DNA of 56,399 bases from Rhodocyclaceae bacterium. Lineage in GTDB: Bacteria > Pseudomonadota > Gammaproteobacteria > Burkholderiales > Rhodocyclaceae. The notes under the pieces were generated by a model. That model worked only from the letters and a program-made list of their open reading frames with translations, made no database searches and was not told the origin of the DNA. The DNA lies in NCBI GenBank assembly GCA_016791145.1, contig JAEUNJ010000053.1, positions 1 through 56,399 on the forward strand. Reading direction: 5' to 3'. Shown here one piece after another: positions 23,502 through 35,141 of this stretch (position 1 is its first letter; each line of letters begins with the position of its first letter). Made by a program: the position numbers and the translations under genes.

Positions 23502-24747
23502 GATCAAGAACTACACCATCAATTTCGGGCCCCAGCATCCGGCGGCCCACGGTGTGCTCCGGCTCGTGCTGGAACTGGACGGCGAGGTGGTGGTACGCGC
23601 CGATCCGCACATCGGCCTGCTGCACCGGGGCACTGAAAAACTGGCGGAAACCCGCACCTGGATCCAGAACGTGCCCTACCTGGACCGGTTGGACTACGTG
23701 TCCATGATGTGCAACGAGCATGCGTATTGCCTGGCCGTGGAGCGTCTGCTGGGCATCGAGGTGCCGGTCCGGGCCCAATACATCCGGGTGATGTTCGACG
23801 AGATCACCCGCATCCTCAACCACCTGCTGAACATCGGCACCCACGCGCTGGACATCGGCGCGATGACCATGGTGCTCTACACCTTCCGCGAGCGGGAGGA
23901 CCTGCTGGACGTCTATGAGGCGGTTTCGGGCGCCCGCCTGCATGCCGCCTACTATCGCCCGGGCGGCGTCTATCGGGACCTGCCGGACCGCATGCCCCAG
24001 TACGAGACGTCCAAGTGGAAGAACGCGGAAGACGTCAAGAAGCTCAACGAAACGCGGCAGGGCTCGCTGCTGGACTTCCTCGACGATTTCACCCGCCGCT
24101 TCCCGGGCTACGTGGACGACTACGAGACCCTGCTGACGGAGAACCGGATCTGGAAGCAGCGCACGGTCGGCGTGGGCGTGATCACACCGGAACGGGCCAT
24201 GCAACTGGGCTGCACCGGCCCGATGCTGCGCGGCTCCGGCATCGAGTGGGACCTGCGCAAGAAGCAACCCTACGAGGTTTACGACCGGATGGAATTCGAC
24301 GTCCCGGTCGGCGTGAACGGCGACTGCTACGACCGCTACCTGGTGCGCATGGAGGAGATGCGGCAGTCGAACCGCATCGTCCGCCAGTGCATCGACTGGC
24401 TGCGCCGCAATCCGGGGCCGGTGATCACCGGCAACCACAAGGTGGCGCCCCCGCCGCGGGAGCACATGAAGGCGAACATGGAAGAGCTGATCCATCACTT
24501 CAAGCTGTTCACCGAGGGCATCCACGTACCGGCCGGCGAGGCCTATGCGGCCATCGAGCACCCCAAGGGCGAGTTCGGCGTCTGGCTGGTTTCGGACGGC
24601 GCCAACAAGCCCTACCGGTTCAAGCTGCGTTCCCCCGGCTTTCCGCACCTGGCGGCCGTGGACGAGATGGCCCGGGGACACATGCTGGCGGACGTGACGG
24701 CCATCGTCGGAACCATCGACCTGGTGCTCGGCGACACGGACAGATAG
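23494..24747 (+). CDS. nuoD: NADH-quinone oxidoreductase subunit D
   Basis: The product has 417 residues with a GTG start overlapping nuoC. This 49-kDa subunit forms the quinone-binding cavity with NuoB. It has [20 protein letters not shown] near the N-terminus and [16 protein letters not shown], and the C-terminal DLVLGDTDR is the family ending. The His and Tyr that contact the quinone headgroup in other species lie in these motifs. No abnormality. Confidence 0.97.
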   Translation: MAEIKNYTINFGPQHPAAHGVLRLVLELDGEVVVRADPHIGLLHRGTEKLAETRTWIQNVPYLDRLDYVSMMCNEHAYCLAVERLLGIEVPVRAQYIRVMFDEITRILNHLLNIGTHALDIGAMTMVLYTFREREDLLDVYEAVSGARLHAAYYRPGGVYRDLPDRMPQYETSKWKNAEDVKKLNETRQGSLLDFLDDFTRRFPGYVDDYETLLTENRIWKQRTVGVGVITPERAMQLGCTGPMLRGSGIEWDLRKKQPYEVYDRMEFDVPVGVNGDCYDRYLVRMEEMRQSNRIVRQCIDWLRRNPGPVITGNHKVAPPPREHMKANMEELIHHFKLFTEGIHVPAGEAYAAIEHPKGEFGVWLVSDGANKPYRFKLRSPGFPHLAAVDEMARGHMLADVTAIVGTIDLVLGDTDR

Positions 24748-24761
24748 ACGCGGACATTGCG

Positions 24762-25235
24762 ATGCTGACCCAGGAATCCCTGCAAAAGATCGACCGTGAG
24801 GTCGCCAAGTATCCCGCCGAGCAGAAGCAGTCGGCGGCCATGGCGGCCCTCGCCATCGCCCAGGACGAAAAGGGCTGGCTCTCCAAAGAGACCATCGCCT
24901 TCGTGGCCGACTACCTCGGCATGCCGGCCATCGCCGCCTACGAGGTCGCCACCTTCTACAACATGTACGACCTGGCCCCGGTGGGGAAGTACAAACTGAC
25001 CGTCTGCACCAACCTCCCCTGTGCCCTGTCCGGTGGCGTCCATGCTGCGGACTACGTGAAGCAAAAGCTCGGCATCGACTTCAACGAGACGACTCCCGAC
25101 GGCAAGTTCACCCTGAAGGAGGGCGAGTGCATGGGGGCCTGCGGAGACGCGCCGGTGATGCTGGTGAACAACAAGCGCATGCGTTGTTTCATGACGCCGG
25201 AAGAGATCGACAAGCTGCTGGCGGAGTGCGAATAA
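24762..25235 (+). CDS. nuoE: NADH-quinone oxidoreductase subunit E
   Basis: The product is a 157-residue thioredoxin-like subunit carrying the [2Fe-2S] cluster N1a. The ligands are the cysteines in [11 protein letters not shown] (near 85-90) and [12 protein letters not shown] (near 125). An N-terminal helical domain, with [11 protein letters not shown], docks to NuoF. It forms the NADH-dehydrogenase module with NuoF and NuoG. It lies 14 bp after nuoD and one base before the nuoF start. Confidence 0.96.
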   Translation: MLTQESLQKIDREVAKYPAEQKQSAAMAALAIAQDEKGWLSKETIAFVADYLGMPAIAAYEVATFYNMYDLAPVGKYKLTVCTNLPCALSGGVHAADYVKQKLGIDFNETTPDGKFTLKEGECMGACGDAPVMLVNNKRMRCFMTPEEIDKLLAECE

Positions 25236-25236
25236 G

Positions 25237-26583
25237 ATGGCCCTCATCGACGCGATCAATCCCGTACTGTCGGCCGGCTGGGGTGGCGGTGACGCGGGCT
25301 GGCGGCTCAAGGACTACGAGGGCCGGGACGGCTACAAGGCCCTGAAGCGGATCCTGGGCGAGAAGATGTCGCAGGACCAGGTGATCGCCGAGGTGAAGGC
25401 CTCGGTGCTGCGCGGCCGCGGCGGCGCCGGCTTCCCGACCGGCCTCAAGTGGAGCTTCATGCCCAAGAACTTCCCGGGCGAGAAATACGTGGTCTGCAAC
25501 ACGGACGAAGGCGAACCCGGCACATTCAAGGACCGGGACATCCTGCGCTACGACCCCCATTCCGTGATCGAGGGCATGATCATCGCCGGCTACGCGGTCG
25601 GCGCGGTGGCGGGCTACAACTACATCCACGGCGAAATCTTCGAACTGCACGAGCGATTCGAAGAGGCCCTGGCCGAGGCCCGGGCCGCCGGCTACCTGGG
25701 CAGGAACATCCTCGGTTCCGGCTTCGATTTCGACCTCTTCGCGCACCACGGCTACGGCGCCTACATCTGCGGCGAGGAGTCGGCGCTGCTCGAGTCCATC
25801 GAGGGCAAGAAGGGACAGCCCCGCTTCAAGCCCCCGTTCCCGGCCAGCTTCGGCCTCTACGGCAAGCCGACGACGATCAACAACACGGAAACCTTCGCCT
25901 CCGTCCCGTTCATCTTCCGCATGGGTGGCGAGGCCTTCCTGAACCTGGGCAAGCCGAACAACGGCGGCACCAAGCTCTTCTCGGTCTCCGGCCACGTCAA
26001 CAGGCCGGGCAACTACGAGATCCCCCTGGGAACGCCCTTCTCCAAGCTGCTGGAAATGGCCGGCGGCATGCGGGGCGGGCGCAAGCTGAAGGCGGTCATC
26101 CCCGGTGGTTCCTCGGCGCCCGTCCTGCCGGCGGACGTGATCATGGACTGCACCATGGATTACGACTCCATCGCGAAGGCAGGTTCCATGCTCGGTTCCG
26201 GCGCGGTCATCGTGATGGACGAGTCGGTCTGCATGGTGAAGGCCCTGGAACGCCTGTCGTACTTCTACTTCGAGGAATCCTGCGGCCAATGCACCCCCTG
26301 CCGTGAAGGCACGGGTTGGCTGTATCGGGTGGTCCACCGCATCGAGCACGGCCAGGGCCGGCCCGACGACCTGGATCTGCTGAACAGCGTCACGGACAAC
26401 ATCATGGGCCGCACGATCTGTGCCCTGGGCGATGCGGCCTCCCTGCCGGTGCGCAGCTTCGTCAAGCATTTCGCCAGTGAATTCATGTACCACATCGAGA
26501 ACAGGAAATGCCTGGTGCCGCCCGATGTCCAGCGCGCCGGCAGCACGTTCCACACCCGGATGATGGCGGGTGCGCCATGTTGA
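25237..26583 (+). CDS. nuoF: NADH-quinone oxidoreductase subunit F
   Basis: The product has 448 residues and binds FMN, NADH and the [4Fe-4S] cluster N3. The flavin/NADH Gly-rich loop is [16 protein letters not shown] (near 60). A second glycine-rich segment, [23 protein letters not shown] (here [19 protein letters not shown]), follows. The N3 ligands are in [10 protein letters not shown] (near 352) plus a distal Cys in TICALGD. It is the entry point for NADH, or its exit point if the enzyme runs in reverse. A 112-bp structured gap separates it from nuoG. Confidence 0.97.
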   Translation: MALIDAINPVLSAGWGGGDAGWRLKDYEGRDGYKALKRILGEKMSQDQVIAEVKASVLRGRGGAGFPTGLKWSFMPKNFPGEKYVVCNTDEGEPGTFKDRDILRYDPHSVIEGMIIAGYAVGAVAGYNYIHGEIFELHERFEEALAEARAAGYLGRNILGSGFDFDLFAHHGYGAYICGEESALLESIEGKKGQPRFKPPFPASFGLYGKPTTINNTETFASVPFIFRMGGEAFLNLGKPNNGGTKLFSVSGHVNRPGNYEIPLGTPFSKLLEMAGGMRGGRKLKAVIPGGSSAPVLPADVIMDCTMDYDSIAKAGSMLGSGAVIVMDESVCMVKALERLSYFYFEESCGQCTPCREGTGWLYRVVHRIEHGQGRPDDLDLLNSVTDNIMGRTICALGDAASLPVRSFVKHFASEFMYHIENRKCLVPPDVQRAGSTFHTRMMAGAPC

Positions 26584-26598
26584 ATTCCTATCCCCCGA

Positions 26599-26695
26599 CC
26601 CCCTTCCGCCGGAAGGGGGTGACGTTGGTTCAGCCGCGTAGCGGCTTCCGCGTCGTTGCCTTGACGCCTCCTTGGGGCGGCCCGGCGGAGGCGTC
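26599..26695 (+). repeat. three stacked hairpins before nuoG (repeat family B)
   Basis: Three perfect stems lie in the nuoF-nuoG gap. Stem 1 is CCCCCTTCC/GGAAGGGGG (26599-26619). Stem 2 is AGCCGC/GCGGCT (26632-26646). Stem 3 is GACGCCTCC/GGAGGCGTC (26663-26695) with loop TTGGGGCGGCCCGGC. Stem 3 ends on the base before the nuoG ATG and contains its only Shine-Dalgarno sequence (GGAGG). A relative with 14 of 15 loop bases identical precedes dsrK. Confidence 0.75.
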
Positions 26696-29023
26696 ATGCT
26701 AGAACTCGAAATCGACGGCAAGGCCGTCCAGGTCAAGGAAGGCAGCACGATCATCGAGGCGGCGCACCAGGTCGGCGCCTACATCCCGCACTTCTGCTAC
26801 CACAAGAAGCTGTCCATCGCGGCCAACTGCCGCATGTGCCTGGTGGCCGTGGAGAAGGCGCCGAAGCCTCTGCCGGCCTGCGCGACGCCGGTGACCAACG
26901 GCATGAAGGTATTCACCCATTCCGACCTGGCCGTGAAGGCCCAGAAGGGGGTGATGGAGTTCCTGCTCATCAACCACCCGCTGGACTGCCCCATCTGCGA
27001 CCAGGGCGGCGAGTGCCAATTGCAGGATCTGGCCGTCGGCTATGGTCAGACGGCGTCCCGCTACCAGGAGGAAAAGCGCGTCGTTCCGGACAAGGACCTG
27101 GGTGCCCTGGTGTCCACGGACATGACCCGCTGCATCAACTGTACCCGCTGCGTCCGCTTCACCCAGGAAATCGCCGGTCTGATGGAACTGGGCCAGGCCT
27201 ACCGCGGGGAGCGTGCGGAGGTGATGCCCTTCGTCGAGAAGACTGTCGATTCAGAGTTGTCCGGCAACATCATCGACCTCTGCCCGGTTGGCGCCCTGAC
27301 CTCCAAGCCCTTCCGCTTCTCGGCCCGCACCTGGGAGCTTTCCCGGCGCCGTTCGGTGAGCCCCCACGACGGCCTGGGGGCGAACCTGATCGTCCAGGTC
27401 AAGCACGACAGGGTCAAGCGCGTGCTGCCGCTGGAAAACGAGGACATCAACGAGTGCTGGCTTTCCGACAGGGACCGCTTCTCCTACGAGGCCCTGAACG
27501 GGGACGAGCGCCTCACCCGGCCCATGGTCAAGCAGGGTGGCGAGTGGAAGGAAGTCGCGTGGAACGTGGCCCTGGACTATGTGGCCCATGCCCTGCGTGA
27601 CGTCGCGAAGCACGAGGGTGCTGCCGCCGTCGGGACGCTGGTCAGTCCCCACGCAACGCTCGAGGAGATGTTCCTGGCCGCGAAGCTGACCCGCGGCCTG
27701 GGCTCGGAGAACGTGGATTTCCGCCTGCGGCGGAGTGACTTCACCCTGGACGGACTGCGCCGCGGTGCCCCGTGGCTGGGCATGAAGGTGGCCGAGTTCG
27801 CCAGGCTGGACCGGGTTCTCGTCGTCGGTTCCTTCCTCCGCAAGGACCACCCGCTGCTCGCCCAGCGCCTGCGCCAGTCGGTCAAGCGGGGGACCCAGGT
27901 CTCCGTCGTCCACGCGACCGACGAAGACCTGCTGATGAAGCTTGCCGGTCGGCTGGCCGGAAGCCCCTCCCGCCTGCCGTCCCTGCTGGCCGAGGTGGTG
28001 AAGGCGGTCTGCGAGGCCAAGGGCCTGCGCTGCGATCTCACGGCGACGCCCTCGGACGAGGCGCGGCGCATTGCCGCGAGCCTCGCCTCTGGCAAGGACG
28101 TCGGCATCTTCCTGGGCAACCTGGCCGAGCATCACCCCCAGGCCGGTCAGCTGGAAACGCTGGCCCGCCAGCTCGCCGAGATCCTGGGCGGCCGCCTCGG
28201 GCACCTGGGCGAGGCGGCGAACGGCGTCGGCGGATATGTGGCCAGGGCCTTCCCCGGCAAGTCCGGCCTCAATGCGGCCGCCATGATCGCCCAGCCCCGC
28301 CAGGCCTATCTGCTGGTCGGCCTGGACCCGGACCTGGACACCGCCGACGGCGCGGCCACGCTGGCTGCCCTCGCCGCCGCCAAGACCGTGGTCCTGATGT
28401 CGGCCTTCCGGAACCGTGCGGCCCTCGACGTGGCCGACGTGCTGCTCCCTATCTCCCCCTTCACCGAAACCTCGGGTACCTTCGTCAGCACCGAGGGGCG
28501 GGCCCAGAGCTTCCATGCCGTGACCCGCCCGAGCGGCGATGCGCGGCCCGGTTGGAAGGTGCTTCGGGTGCTCGGAAACCTGCTCGAACTCCCGGGCTTC
28601 GATCACGACAGTTCGGAGCAGGTCCGCGCCGAGGTCCTGGGCGCGGACCCCGGCTTTGTCGCCGGCCTGGACAACGATTTCTCGCCGCCTCCGGTGCAGT
28701 TGGCCCCGGGCGCCGCGGGCGCACTGGAACGGGTCGCCGACGTGCCCATCCATTTCGCCGACCCGATCGTCCGCCGGGCGCCGAGCCTGCAGCAGACGCG
28801 CGATGCCGCGGCACCGACGGCGCGCATGAGCGCCGCAACCCTGGCCGGCTGCGGCGTGGCCGACGGAAATCCGGTGCGGGTGAAGACGGCCCGCGGCGAG
28901 GCGCAACTCCTGGCTGCACTCGATGCCGGCGTCCCCGATGGCTGCGTGCGCGTGGCGGCCGCCCATCCTGCCACCGTCGCCCTGGGCGGCCTGTTCGGCA
29001 CCATTGCAGTGGAGCGTGCGTAA
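26696..29023 (+). CDS. nuoG: NADH-quinone oxidoreductase subunit G
   Basis: The product has 775 residues. The N-terminal [2Fe-2S] ferredoxin domain ([20 protein letters not shown], then CATPV), a His/Cys cluster segment ([17 protein letters not shown]) and a [4Fe-4S] site ([11 protein letters not shown], with a later Cys in [10 protein letters not shown]) carry N1b, N5 and N4. The molybdopterin-oxidoreductase-like remainder lacks a cofactor, as is normal for NuoG. Its start codon is buried at the foot of a 9-bp hairpin, so initiation may need opening by the ribosome arriving from nuoF or by a trans factor. The last base overlaps nuoH. Confidence 0.96.
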   Translation: MLELEIDGKAVQVKEGSTIIEAAHQVGAYIPHFCYHKKLSIAANCRMCLVAVEKAPKPLPACATPVTNGMKVFTHSDLAVKAQKGVMEFLLINHPLDCPICDQGGECQLQDLAVGYGQTASRYQEEKRVVPDKDLGALVSTDMTRCINCTRCVRFTQEIAGLMELGQAYRGERAEVMPFVEKTVDSELSGNIIDLCPVGALTSKPFRFSARTWELSRRRSVSPHDGLGANLIVQVKHDRVKRVLPLENEDINECWLSDRDRFSYEALNGDERLTRPMVKQGGEWKEVAWNVALDYVAHALRDVAKHEGAAAVGTLVSPHATLEEMFLAAKLTRGLGSENVDFRLRRSDFTLDGLRRGAPWLGMKVAEFARLDRVLVVGSFLRKDHPLLAQRLRQSVKRGTQVSVVHATDEDLLMKLAGRLAGSPSRLPSLLAEVVKAVCEAKGLRCDLTATPSDEARRIAASLASGKDVGIFLGNLAEHHPQAGQLETLARQLAEILGGRLGHLGEAANGVGGYVARAFPGKSGLNAAAMIAQPRQAYLLVGLDPDLDTADGAATLAALAAAKTVVLMSAFRNRAALDVADVLLPISPFTETSGTFVSTEGRAQSFHAVTRPSGDARPGWKVLRVLGNLLELPGFDHDSSEQVRAEVLGADPGFVAGLDNDFSPPPVQLAPGAAGALERVADVPIHFADPIVRRAPSLQQTRDAAAPTARMSAATLAGCGVADGNPVRVKTARGEAQLLAALDAGVPDGCVRVAAAHPATVALGGLFGTIAVERA

Positions 29024-30114
29024 TGGAAGCTGCGGTCCTTCAAGCCTTCCAGGCCTTCTGGAATCTCTTCGGCCTCTGGGACCCGCTTTGGGCGGTCTTC
29101 AAGCCCGTGTGGCCCCTGATCTGGGTGATCGTCAAGATCGTGGTGATCATGGCGCCCCTGCTGCTCGGAGTCGCCTACCTGACCTACGCCGAACGCAAGG
29201 TCATCGGCTACATGCAGGTGCGCATCGGTCCCAACCGCGTCGGCCCCCTCGGCCTGCTGCAACCCATCGCCGACGGCATGAAGCTGTTCTTCAAGGAGAT
29301 CATGGTCCCCGCGAAGTCGGACGGCTACCTGTTCCTGCTGGCGCCGGTCCTGGCCATGGCTCCGGCCCTCGCCGTGTGGTCCGTGGTTCCCTTCTGGGAC
29401 GGCGGCGCCCTGGCGAACCTGGACGCCGGCGTCCTCTACTACCTGGCCCTGACGTCCGTAGGCGTCTATGGCGTCATCATCGCCGGCTGGTCGTCGAACT
29501 CCAAGTATCCCTTCCTCGGCGGCATGCGCTCGGCGGCCCAGATGGTCTCCTACGAGGTGGCCATGGGCATGGCCCTGATCGTCGTCCTGATGATCTCCAA
29601 CAGCCTCAATCTGACCGACATCGTTCGGGTCCAGGACAAGGGCCGCTTCGCCGACATGGGACTGGGCTTCCTTTCCTGGAACTGGATTCCCCTGATGCCG
29701 ATGTTCCTCGTCTACCTGATCTCCGGCGTCGCCGAGACCAACCGCGCGCCCTTCGACGTGGTCGAGGGCGAATCCGAGATCGTCGCCGGCCACATGGTGG
29801 AATATTCGGGTATGTCCTTCGCCATGTTCTTCCTGGCGGAGTACGCGAACATGATCCTGGTCGCCGCCATGACCTCGATCTTCTTCCTCGGCGGCTGGCT
29901 GTCGCCCGTCGGCTTCCTGCCGGACGGCATCTGGTGGATGCTCGCCAAGATGTCCGCCGTGCTGTTCTTCTTCCTCTGGATCCGCGCCACCTTTCCCCGC
30001 TACCGCTATGACCAGATCATGCGCCTCGGCTGGAAGGTGTTCGTACCGCTTTGTCTCGTCTGGATTCCCGTCGTGGGCATCTGGATGATGTCGCCGTTCA
30101 ACATCTGGAAATAA
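29023..30114 (+). CDS. nuoH: NADH-quinone oxidoreductase subunit H
   Basis: The product is a 363-residue membrane subunit with about eight helices linking the Q site to the proton channels. Signatures are [20 protein letters not shown] (near 55) and the acidic loop [20 protein letters not shown] (near 240), whose charged residues line the E channel. The N-terminus is extended by about 20 residues relative to E. coli. The start overlaps the nuoG stop by one base. Confidence 0.97.
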   Translation: MEAAVLQAFQAFWNLFGLWDPLWAVFKPVWPLIWVIVKIVVIMAPLLLGVAYLTYAERKVIGYMQVRIGPNRVGPLGLLQPIADGMKLFFKEIMVPAKSDGYLFLLAPVLAMAPALAVWSVVPFWDGGALANLDAGVLYYLALTSVGVYGVIIAGWSSNSKYPFLGGMRSAAQMVSYEVAMGMALIVVLMISNSLNLTDIVRVQDKGRFADMGLGFLSWNWIPLMPMFLVYLISGVAETNRAPFDVVEGESEIVAGHMVEYSGMSFAMFFLAEYANMILVAAMTSIFFLGGWLSPVGFLPDGIWWMLAKMSAVLFFFLWIRATFPRYRYDQIMRLGWKVFVPLCLVWIPVVGIWMMSPFNIWK

Positions 30115-30123
30115 GGGGCCGCC

Positions 30124-30621
30124 ATGGGAGCAAAGGATTTCGTCGGCAGCCTGTTCCTCAAGGAACTGGTCCAGGGCCTGACCGTCACCGGGCGCCACCT
30201 GTTCGCGCGCAAGATCACCGTCCAGTACCCCGAGGAGAAGACGCCGCTGAGCAACCGCTTCCGCGGCCTGCATGCGCTGCGCCGTTACCCGAACGGCGAG
30301 GAGCGTTGCATCGCCTGCAAGCTTTGCGAGGCCGTCTGCCCGGCCATGGCCATCACCATCGAGTCGGCCGAGCGGCAAGACGCCAATGGGCAGACCTCCC
30401 GCCGCACGACCCGCTACGACATCGACCTCACCAAATGCATCTTCTGCGGCTTCTGCGAGGAGGCCTGCCCGGTCGATGCCATCGTGGAAACCCGCGTGTT
30501 CGAGTACCACGGCGAGACGCGCGGGGATCTCTACTACACGAAACAGATGCTGCTCGCCAACGGCGACCGCTACGAGGCCCAGATCGCCGCGGACCGGGAG
30601 CAGGACGCCAAGTTCCGGTAA
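30124..30621 (+). CDS. nuoI: NADH-quinone oxidoreductase subunit I
   Basis: The product is a 165-residue 2x[4Fe-4S] ferredoxin-type subunit carrying N6a and N6b. The two CxxCxxCxxxCP motifs are [12 protein letters not shown] (near 61) and [12 protein letters not shown] (near 102). It bridges the NADH module to NuoB. The N-terminal helix lies on the membrane surface. It lies 9 bp after nuoH and 3 bp before nuoJ. Confidence 0.97.
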   Translation: MGAKDFVGSLFLKELVQGLTVTGRHLFARKITVQYPEEKTPLSNRFRGLHALRRYPNGEERCIACKLCEAVCPAMAITIESAERQDANGQTSRRTTRYDIDLTKCIFCGFCEEACPVDAIVETRVFEYHGETRGDLYYTKQMLLANGDRYEAQIAADREQDAKFR

Positions 30622-30624
30622 GCC

Positions 30625-31248
30625 ATGATGGATCTCAAGACCGCCCTCTTCTACGTATTCTCGGCCATCACGGTCTATGCGGCGCTGCGCGTCATCACCG
30701 CCCGCAACCCGGTGCATGCCGTCCTCCACCTGGTTCTGGCCTTCTTCACCACCGGGGCCCTGTGGATACTGCTCCAGGCCGAGTTCCTGGCCATCGCTCT
30801 GGTGATGGTGTATGTGGGCGCGGTGATGGTCCTCTTCCTGTTCGTCGTGATGATGCTGGACATCAACATCGAGCGGCTGCGCAAGGGGTTCTGGAACCAT
30901 CTGTGGCTGGGCGGGATCATCGGGGCCCTGATGGTCGGCGAGATGATCGCCGTCCTGAGCACCAAGTATTTCGGCCTCGACAGCATGCCGGCCCAGGCGG
31001 TCGCCGCCGACCACAGCAACACCAAGGAGCTGGGCCGGCTGCTCTTCACCGACTATGTCTATCCCTTCGAACTGGCCTCCGTCGTGCTGCTGGTGGCCAT
31101 CATCGCCGCGGTGGTCCTCACCATGCGGCGCCGCCAGGGCGTGCGTTACCTGGATCCGGCGAGGCAGATCGCCGTGAACCATCGGGACCGGATCCGCGTG
31201 GTGGCCATGAAGCCCGAGCGCGACCTGCCGGCCGGGGAGGGCAAATGA
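30625..31248 (+). CDS. nuoJ: NADH-quinone oxidoreductase subunit J
   Basis: The product has 207 residues with five membrane helices. The third helix, with [20 protein letters not shown], contains the pi-bulge region important for coupling. The soluble C-terminal tail of about 35 residues is Arg-rich. The stop overlaps the nuoK start (ATGA). Confidence 0.96.
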   Translation: MMDLKTALFYVFSAITVYAALRVITARNPVHAVLHLVLAFFTTGALWILLQAEFLAIALVMVYVGAVMVLFLFVVMMLDINIERLRKGFWNHLWLGGIIGALMVGEMIAVLSTKYFGLDSMPAQAVAADHSNTKELGRLLFTDYVYPFELASVVLLVAIIAAVVLTMRRRQGVRYLDPARQIAVNHRDRIRVVAMKPERDLPAGEGK

Positions 31249-31565
31249 GCATGCTGGGCCAGATCTCCCTGTCGCACTACCTGATCCTCGGCGCGATCCT
31301 GTTCGCCATCGGCATCGTAGGCATCTTCCTCAACCGGAAGAACCTGATCGTGCTGCTCATGGCCATCGAGCTGATCCTGCTGGCGGTGAACATCAACTTC
31401 GTCGCCTTCTCCCATTACCTGAACGACGCCGCGGGGCAGTTGTTCGTCTTCTTCATCCTGACCGTGGCCGCCGCCGAATCGGGCATCGGTCTCGCCATTC
31501 TCGTGGTCCTGTTCCGGAACCTGTCCACCATCAACGTGGAAGACCTGGACAGCCTGAAGGGATGA
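31245..31565 (+). CDS. nuoK: NADH-quinone oxidoreductase subunit K
   Basis: The product has 106 residues with three membrane helices. The conserved glutamates of the proton path are in [20 protein letters not shown] (near 40) and in [12 protein letters not shown] (near 75). An alternative ATG two codons downstream (31251) would give the more usual shorter N-terminus. It overlaps nuoJ by 4 bp. Confidence 0.96.
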   Translation: MSMLGQISLSHYLILGAILFAIGIVGIFLNRKNLIVLLMAIELILLAVNINFVAFSHYLNDAAGQLFVFFILTVAAAESGIGLAILVVLFRNLSTINVEDLDSLKG

Positions 31566-31584
31566 GGGCCCGGAGAGCGCAACG

Positions 31585-33624
31585 ATGGAAATGAAGACGA
31601 TCTACCTCCTGATCCCCCTGATGCCGCTGTTCGGCGCCATCATCGCCGGGTTCTTCTCGCGGGCCATCGGCCGCGCCGGAGCCCATTCGGTGACCATCCT
31701 GGGCGTGCTGGTTTCCTTCCTGCTGTCGCTGCTGGTGCTGAAGGACGTGCTGGCCGGCAATACGTTCAACGGTCCGGTCTATACCTGGCTCGAGTCGGGC
31801 GGGCTCAAGATGGAAGTCGGCTTCCTGATCGACCGGCTCACCGCCGTCATGCTGGTGGTCGTCACCTTCGTCTCCCTGATGGTGCACGTCTACACCATCG
31901 GCTACATGGCCCACGACGAGGACAACTGGCCGGCCGACAGCAAGGCCGGCACCCACAGCTACCAGCGCTTCTTCTCCTACATCTCGCTCTTCACCTTCTC
32001 CATGCTGATGCTGGTGATGAGCAACAACTTCGTGCAACTCTTCTTCGGCTGGGAGGCGGTGGGCCTGGTTTCCTACCTGCTGATCGGCTTCTGGTCCACC
32101 CGGCCCACCGCCATCTACGCCAACCTGAAGGCCTTCCTGGTGAACCGGGTCGGCGACTTCGGCTTCCTGATGGGCATCGGCCTCGTGGCCGCCTACGCGG
32201 GCAGCCTGGACTACGCCACCGTGTTCGGCAAGAGCAAGGAACTGGCGACGATGACGGAGGCGGTCACCGGCTGGCCCCTGATCACCGCCATCTGCATCGG
32301 CCTCTTCATTGGCGCGATGGGCAAGTCGGCCCAGTTTCCGCTGCACGTCTGGCTGCCCGATTCCATGGAAGGCCCCACTCCGATCTCCGCTTTGATCCAC
32401 GCCGCTACGATGGTGACCGCGGGCATCTTCATGGTTTCCCGGATGTCGCCCCTGTTCGAGCTCTCCGAGACGGCCCTGTCCTTCGTCATCGTGATCGGGT
32501 CCATCACCGCCCTGTTCATGGCCCTCATCGCCATCGTGCAGACCGACATCAAGCGGGTGGTGGCCTACTCGACCCTGTCCCAGCTCGGCTACATGACCGC
32601 GGCGCTGGGCGCCTCGGCCTACTCCGCCGCCATCTTCCACCTGATGACCCACGCCTTTTTCAAGGCCGTGCTGTTCCTGGGCGCCGGCTCGGTCATCATC
32701 GCCATGCACCACGAGCAGGACATGCGGCGCATGGGCGGCCTGCGCAAGTACATGCCGGTCACCTTCGCCACGGTGCTGATCGGCGCCATCGCCAATGCCG
32801 GCCTGCCGCCCTTCGCGGGATTCTTCTCCAAGGATTCCATCATCGAGGCGGTCCAGCTGGCCCATGTGCCCGGCGCCGGGTTTGCCTATGCGGCCCTGCT
32901 GGCGGGCGTCTTCGTCGGCGGCTTCTACTCCTTCCGGCTGGTGTTCTTCACCTTCTTCGGCGAGGAGCGCTTCCGCCACGCCCCGGCCCATGACACCCAC
33001 GATGCCCACGGCCACGACGATCATGGCGACCATGGCCATCACGGCCCGGTGGAGCCGCACGAATCGCCCAAGGTGGTCACCGTTCCGTTGATCCTGCTCG
33101 CCATCCCCGCCATCGCGTCGGGCTGGCTGATCGGTCCCATGCTGTTCGGCGGCTACTTCGGGGATGCGATCTTCATCTCCCAAGAGCACCACGGCATGGC
33201 CCACATGCAGGAGGAGTTCCACGGGGTCATTCCGATGATCCTGCACGGCCTCACCTCGGTGCCTTTCTGGCTCGCCCTGGCCGGCGCCGGCACCGCCTGG
33301 TTCCTGTACATCGCGCGCCCCGAACTGCCCGGAATCATCAAGGCCAAGGCCGGCGTCCTCTCCACGATCCTCGAGAAGAAGTACGGCTTCGACGAGTTCA
33401 ACGAGTGGTTCTTCGCCGGCGGCGCACGGCTCGTGGGGCGCGGCCTCTGGAAGGGGGGCGACCAGGTGCTCATCGACGGCGTGGCGGTCAATGGTTCGGC
33501 CCGCGTCGTCGGCTGGGTCGCGGCCGTGGTGCGGCTGTTCCAGACCGGCCACATCTACCAGTACGCCTTCTCCATGATCATCGGCGTCTTCGTGCTGCTG
33601 ACGCTCTGGTTCAACCGCGTTTGA
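31585..33624 (+). CDS. nuoL: NADH-quinone oxidoreductase subunit L
   Basis: The product is a 679-residue distal antiporter-like proton pump with about 14 core helices plus the lateral amphipathic helix. The conserved Glu of TM5 is in FFGWEAVGLVSYLLI and the TM7 Lys region is in MGKSAQFPLHVWLPD. A His/Asp-rich cytoplasmic loop near residue 470-485 (HDTHDAHGHDDHGDHGHH) is a notable insertion with metal-binding potential. It is coupled by a 19-bp gap to nuoK. Confidence 0.96.
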   Translation: MEMKTIYLLIPLMPLFGAIIAGFFSRAIGRAGAHSVTILGVLVSFLLSLLVLKDVLAGNTFNGPVYTWLESGGLKMEVGFLIDRLTAVMLVVVTFVSLMVHVYTIGYMAHDEDNWPADSKAGTHSYQRFFSYISLFTFSMLMLVMSNNFVQLFFGWEAVGLVSYLLIGFWSTRPTAIYANLKAFLVNRVGDFGFLMGIGLVAAYAGSLDYATVFGKSKELATMTEAVTGWPLITAICIGLFIGAMGKSAQFPLHVWLPDSMEGPTPISALIHAATMVTAGIFMVSRMSPLFELSETALSFVIVIGSITALFMALIAIVQTDIKRVVAYSTLSQLGYMTAALGASAYSAAIFHLMTHAFFKAVLFLGAGSVIIAMHHEQDMRRMGGLRKYMPVTFATVLIGAIANAGLPPFAGFFSKDSIIEAVQLAHVPGAGFAYAALLAGVFVGGFYSFRLVFFTFFGEERFRHAPAHDTHDAHGHDDHGDHGHHGPVEPHESPKVVTVPLILLAIPAIASGWLIGPMLFGGYFGDAIFISQEHHGMAHMQEEFHGVIPMILHGLTSVPFWLALAGAGTAWFLYIARPELPGIIKAKAGVLSTILEKKYGFDEFNEWFFAGGARLVGRGLWKGGDQVLIDGVAVNGSARVVGWVAAVVRLFQTGHIYQYAFSMIIGVFVLLTLWFNRV

Positions 33625-33649
33625 CCGACGCCCGATAGGAAAGCATCTG

Positions 33650-35125
33650 ATGAGTTCCCACCTGTTGAGCCTCGCGATCTGGGTGCCCATCGTCGGCGGC
33701 ATCATCGTCCTCGCCCTCGGTTCCGAGCGGCGTTGCGCCGCCCGTTGGGTATCCCTGGCCTTCGCCATAGCCGGCTTCCTGGTCACCATTCCGCTCTTCA
33801 CGAGCTTCGACGCGGCCAAGAGCGGCATGCAGTTCGTCGAGATGGGGTCCTGGATTCCGCGCTTCAACGTCAATTACTTCCTCGGGGTGGACGGCATCTC
33901 CGTCCTCTTCGTCCTGCTCAATGCCTTCATCACCATCCTGGTGGTACTGGCCGGCTGGGAGGTGATCGAGGACAAGGTCGCCCAGTACATGGCGGCCTTC
34001 CTGATCATGTCCGGCCTGATGAACGGCATCTTCTCGGCCCTCGATGCGGTCCTGTTCTACGTCTTCTTCGAGGCCAGCCTGATCCCGATGTACATCATCA
34101 TCGGCGTCTGGGGCGGCCCGAACCGGGTCTATGCGGCCTTCAAGTTCTTCCTCTACACCCTGCTCGGTTCCCTGCTGATGCTGGTGGCCCTGATCTACCT
34201 GTTCCTGGAATCGGGCGGCAGCTTCAACATCCTCGACTGGCACGTGTTGCGCCTGGAGATGGGCCCGCAGGTCCTGATCTTCATTGCCTTCCTGATGTCC
34301 TTCGCGGTGAAGGTGCCCATGTGGCCGGTGCACACCTGGCTGCCGGATGCCCACGTGGAGGCGCCCACGGGGGGCTCGGTGGTCCTGGCTGCCATCGCGT
34401 TGAAGCTGGGCGCTTACGGCTTCGTCCGGTTCTCGCTGCCGATCACCCCGGACGCCAGCCACTACATGGCGCCGTTCATCATCACCCTGTCGCTGATCGC
34501 GGTGGTCTACATCGGCTTCGTCGCCCTGGTCCAGGCCGACATGAAGAAGCTCGTGGCCTACTCTTCCATCTCCCACATGGGCTTCGTGACCCTCGGTTTC
34601 TTCATCTTCAACCAGCTCGGCGTCGAGGGGGCCCTGATCCAGATGCTGTCCCACGGCTTCGTGTCGGGGGCCATGTTCCTCTGCATCGGCGTCATGTACG
34701 ACCGGGTCCATTCGCGGCAGATCTCGGACTACGGCGGCGTGGTGAACACCATGCCCAAGTTCGCCGCCTTCTTCCTGTTCTTTGCCATGGCCAATTCGGG
34801 CCTGCCCGCCACCTCGGGCTTCGTGGGCGAGTTCATGGTCGCCCTCGGGGCCATCAAGTTCAACTTCTGGGTGGGCCTCACCGCCGCCACGACCCTGGTC
34901 CTCGGCGCTGCCTACACGCTGTGGATGGTCAAGCGGGTCGCCTTCGGCGCCGTCGCCAACCACCATGTGGCGGAACTCACGGACATCAACGGACGCGAAT
35001 TCCTGGTGCTCGCCCTGCTGGCGATCGCGGTGCTGGCCATGGGCGTCTATCCCTTCCCCTTCACCGACGTGATGCACGCCTCGGTGGATAACCTGCTCAA
35101 GCATGTGGCCGTGAGCAAGCTGTAA
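33650..35125 (+). CDS. nuoM: NADH-quinone oxidoreductase subunit M
   Basis: The product is a 491-residue antiporter-like proton pump. The TM5 Glu is in [20 protein letters not shown] and the TM7 Lys in [20 protein letters not shown]. The Lys/His of the later helices lie in [15 protein letters not shown]. It lies between NuoL and NuoN in the membrane arm. Nothing abnormal. Confidence 0.97.
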   Translation: MSSHLLSLAIWVPIVGGIIVLALGSERRCAARWVSLAFAIAGFLVTIPLFTSFDAAKSGMQFVEMGSWIPRFNVNYFLGVDGISVLFVLLNAFITILVVLAGWEVIEDKVAQYMAAFLIMSGLMNGIFSALDAVLFYVFFEASLIPMYIIIGVWGGPNRVYAAFKFFLYTLLGSLLMLVALIYLFLESGGSFNILDWHVLRLEMGPQVLIFIAFLMSFAVKVPMWPVHTWLPDAHVEAPTGGSVVLAAIALKLGAYGFVRFSLPITPDASHYMAPFIITLSLIAVVYIGFVALVQADMKKLVAYSSISHMGFVTLGFFIFNQLGVEGALIQMLSHGFVSGAMFLCIGVMYDRVHSRQISDYGGVVNTMPKFAAFFLFFAMANSGLPATSGFVGEFMVALGAIKFNFWVGLTAATTLVLGAAYTLWMVKRVAFGAVANHHVAELTDINGREFLVLALLAIAVLAMGVYPFPFTDVMHASVDNLLKHVAVSKL

Positions 35126-35141
35126 CGCGGCGAGAGAGACG

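Noticed and set aside
31531..33873. 780-codon frame antisense to nuoL
   Set aside because: Low-complexity Gln/Gly/His/Asp-rich shadow with no recognisable fold; nuoL is certain.
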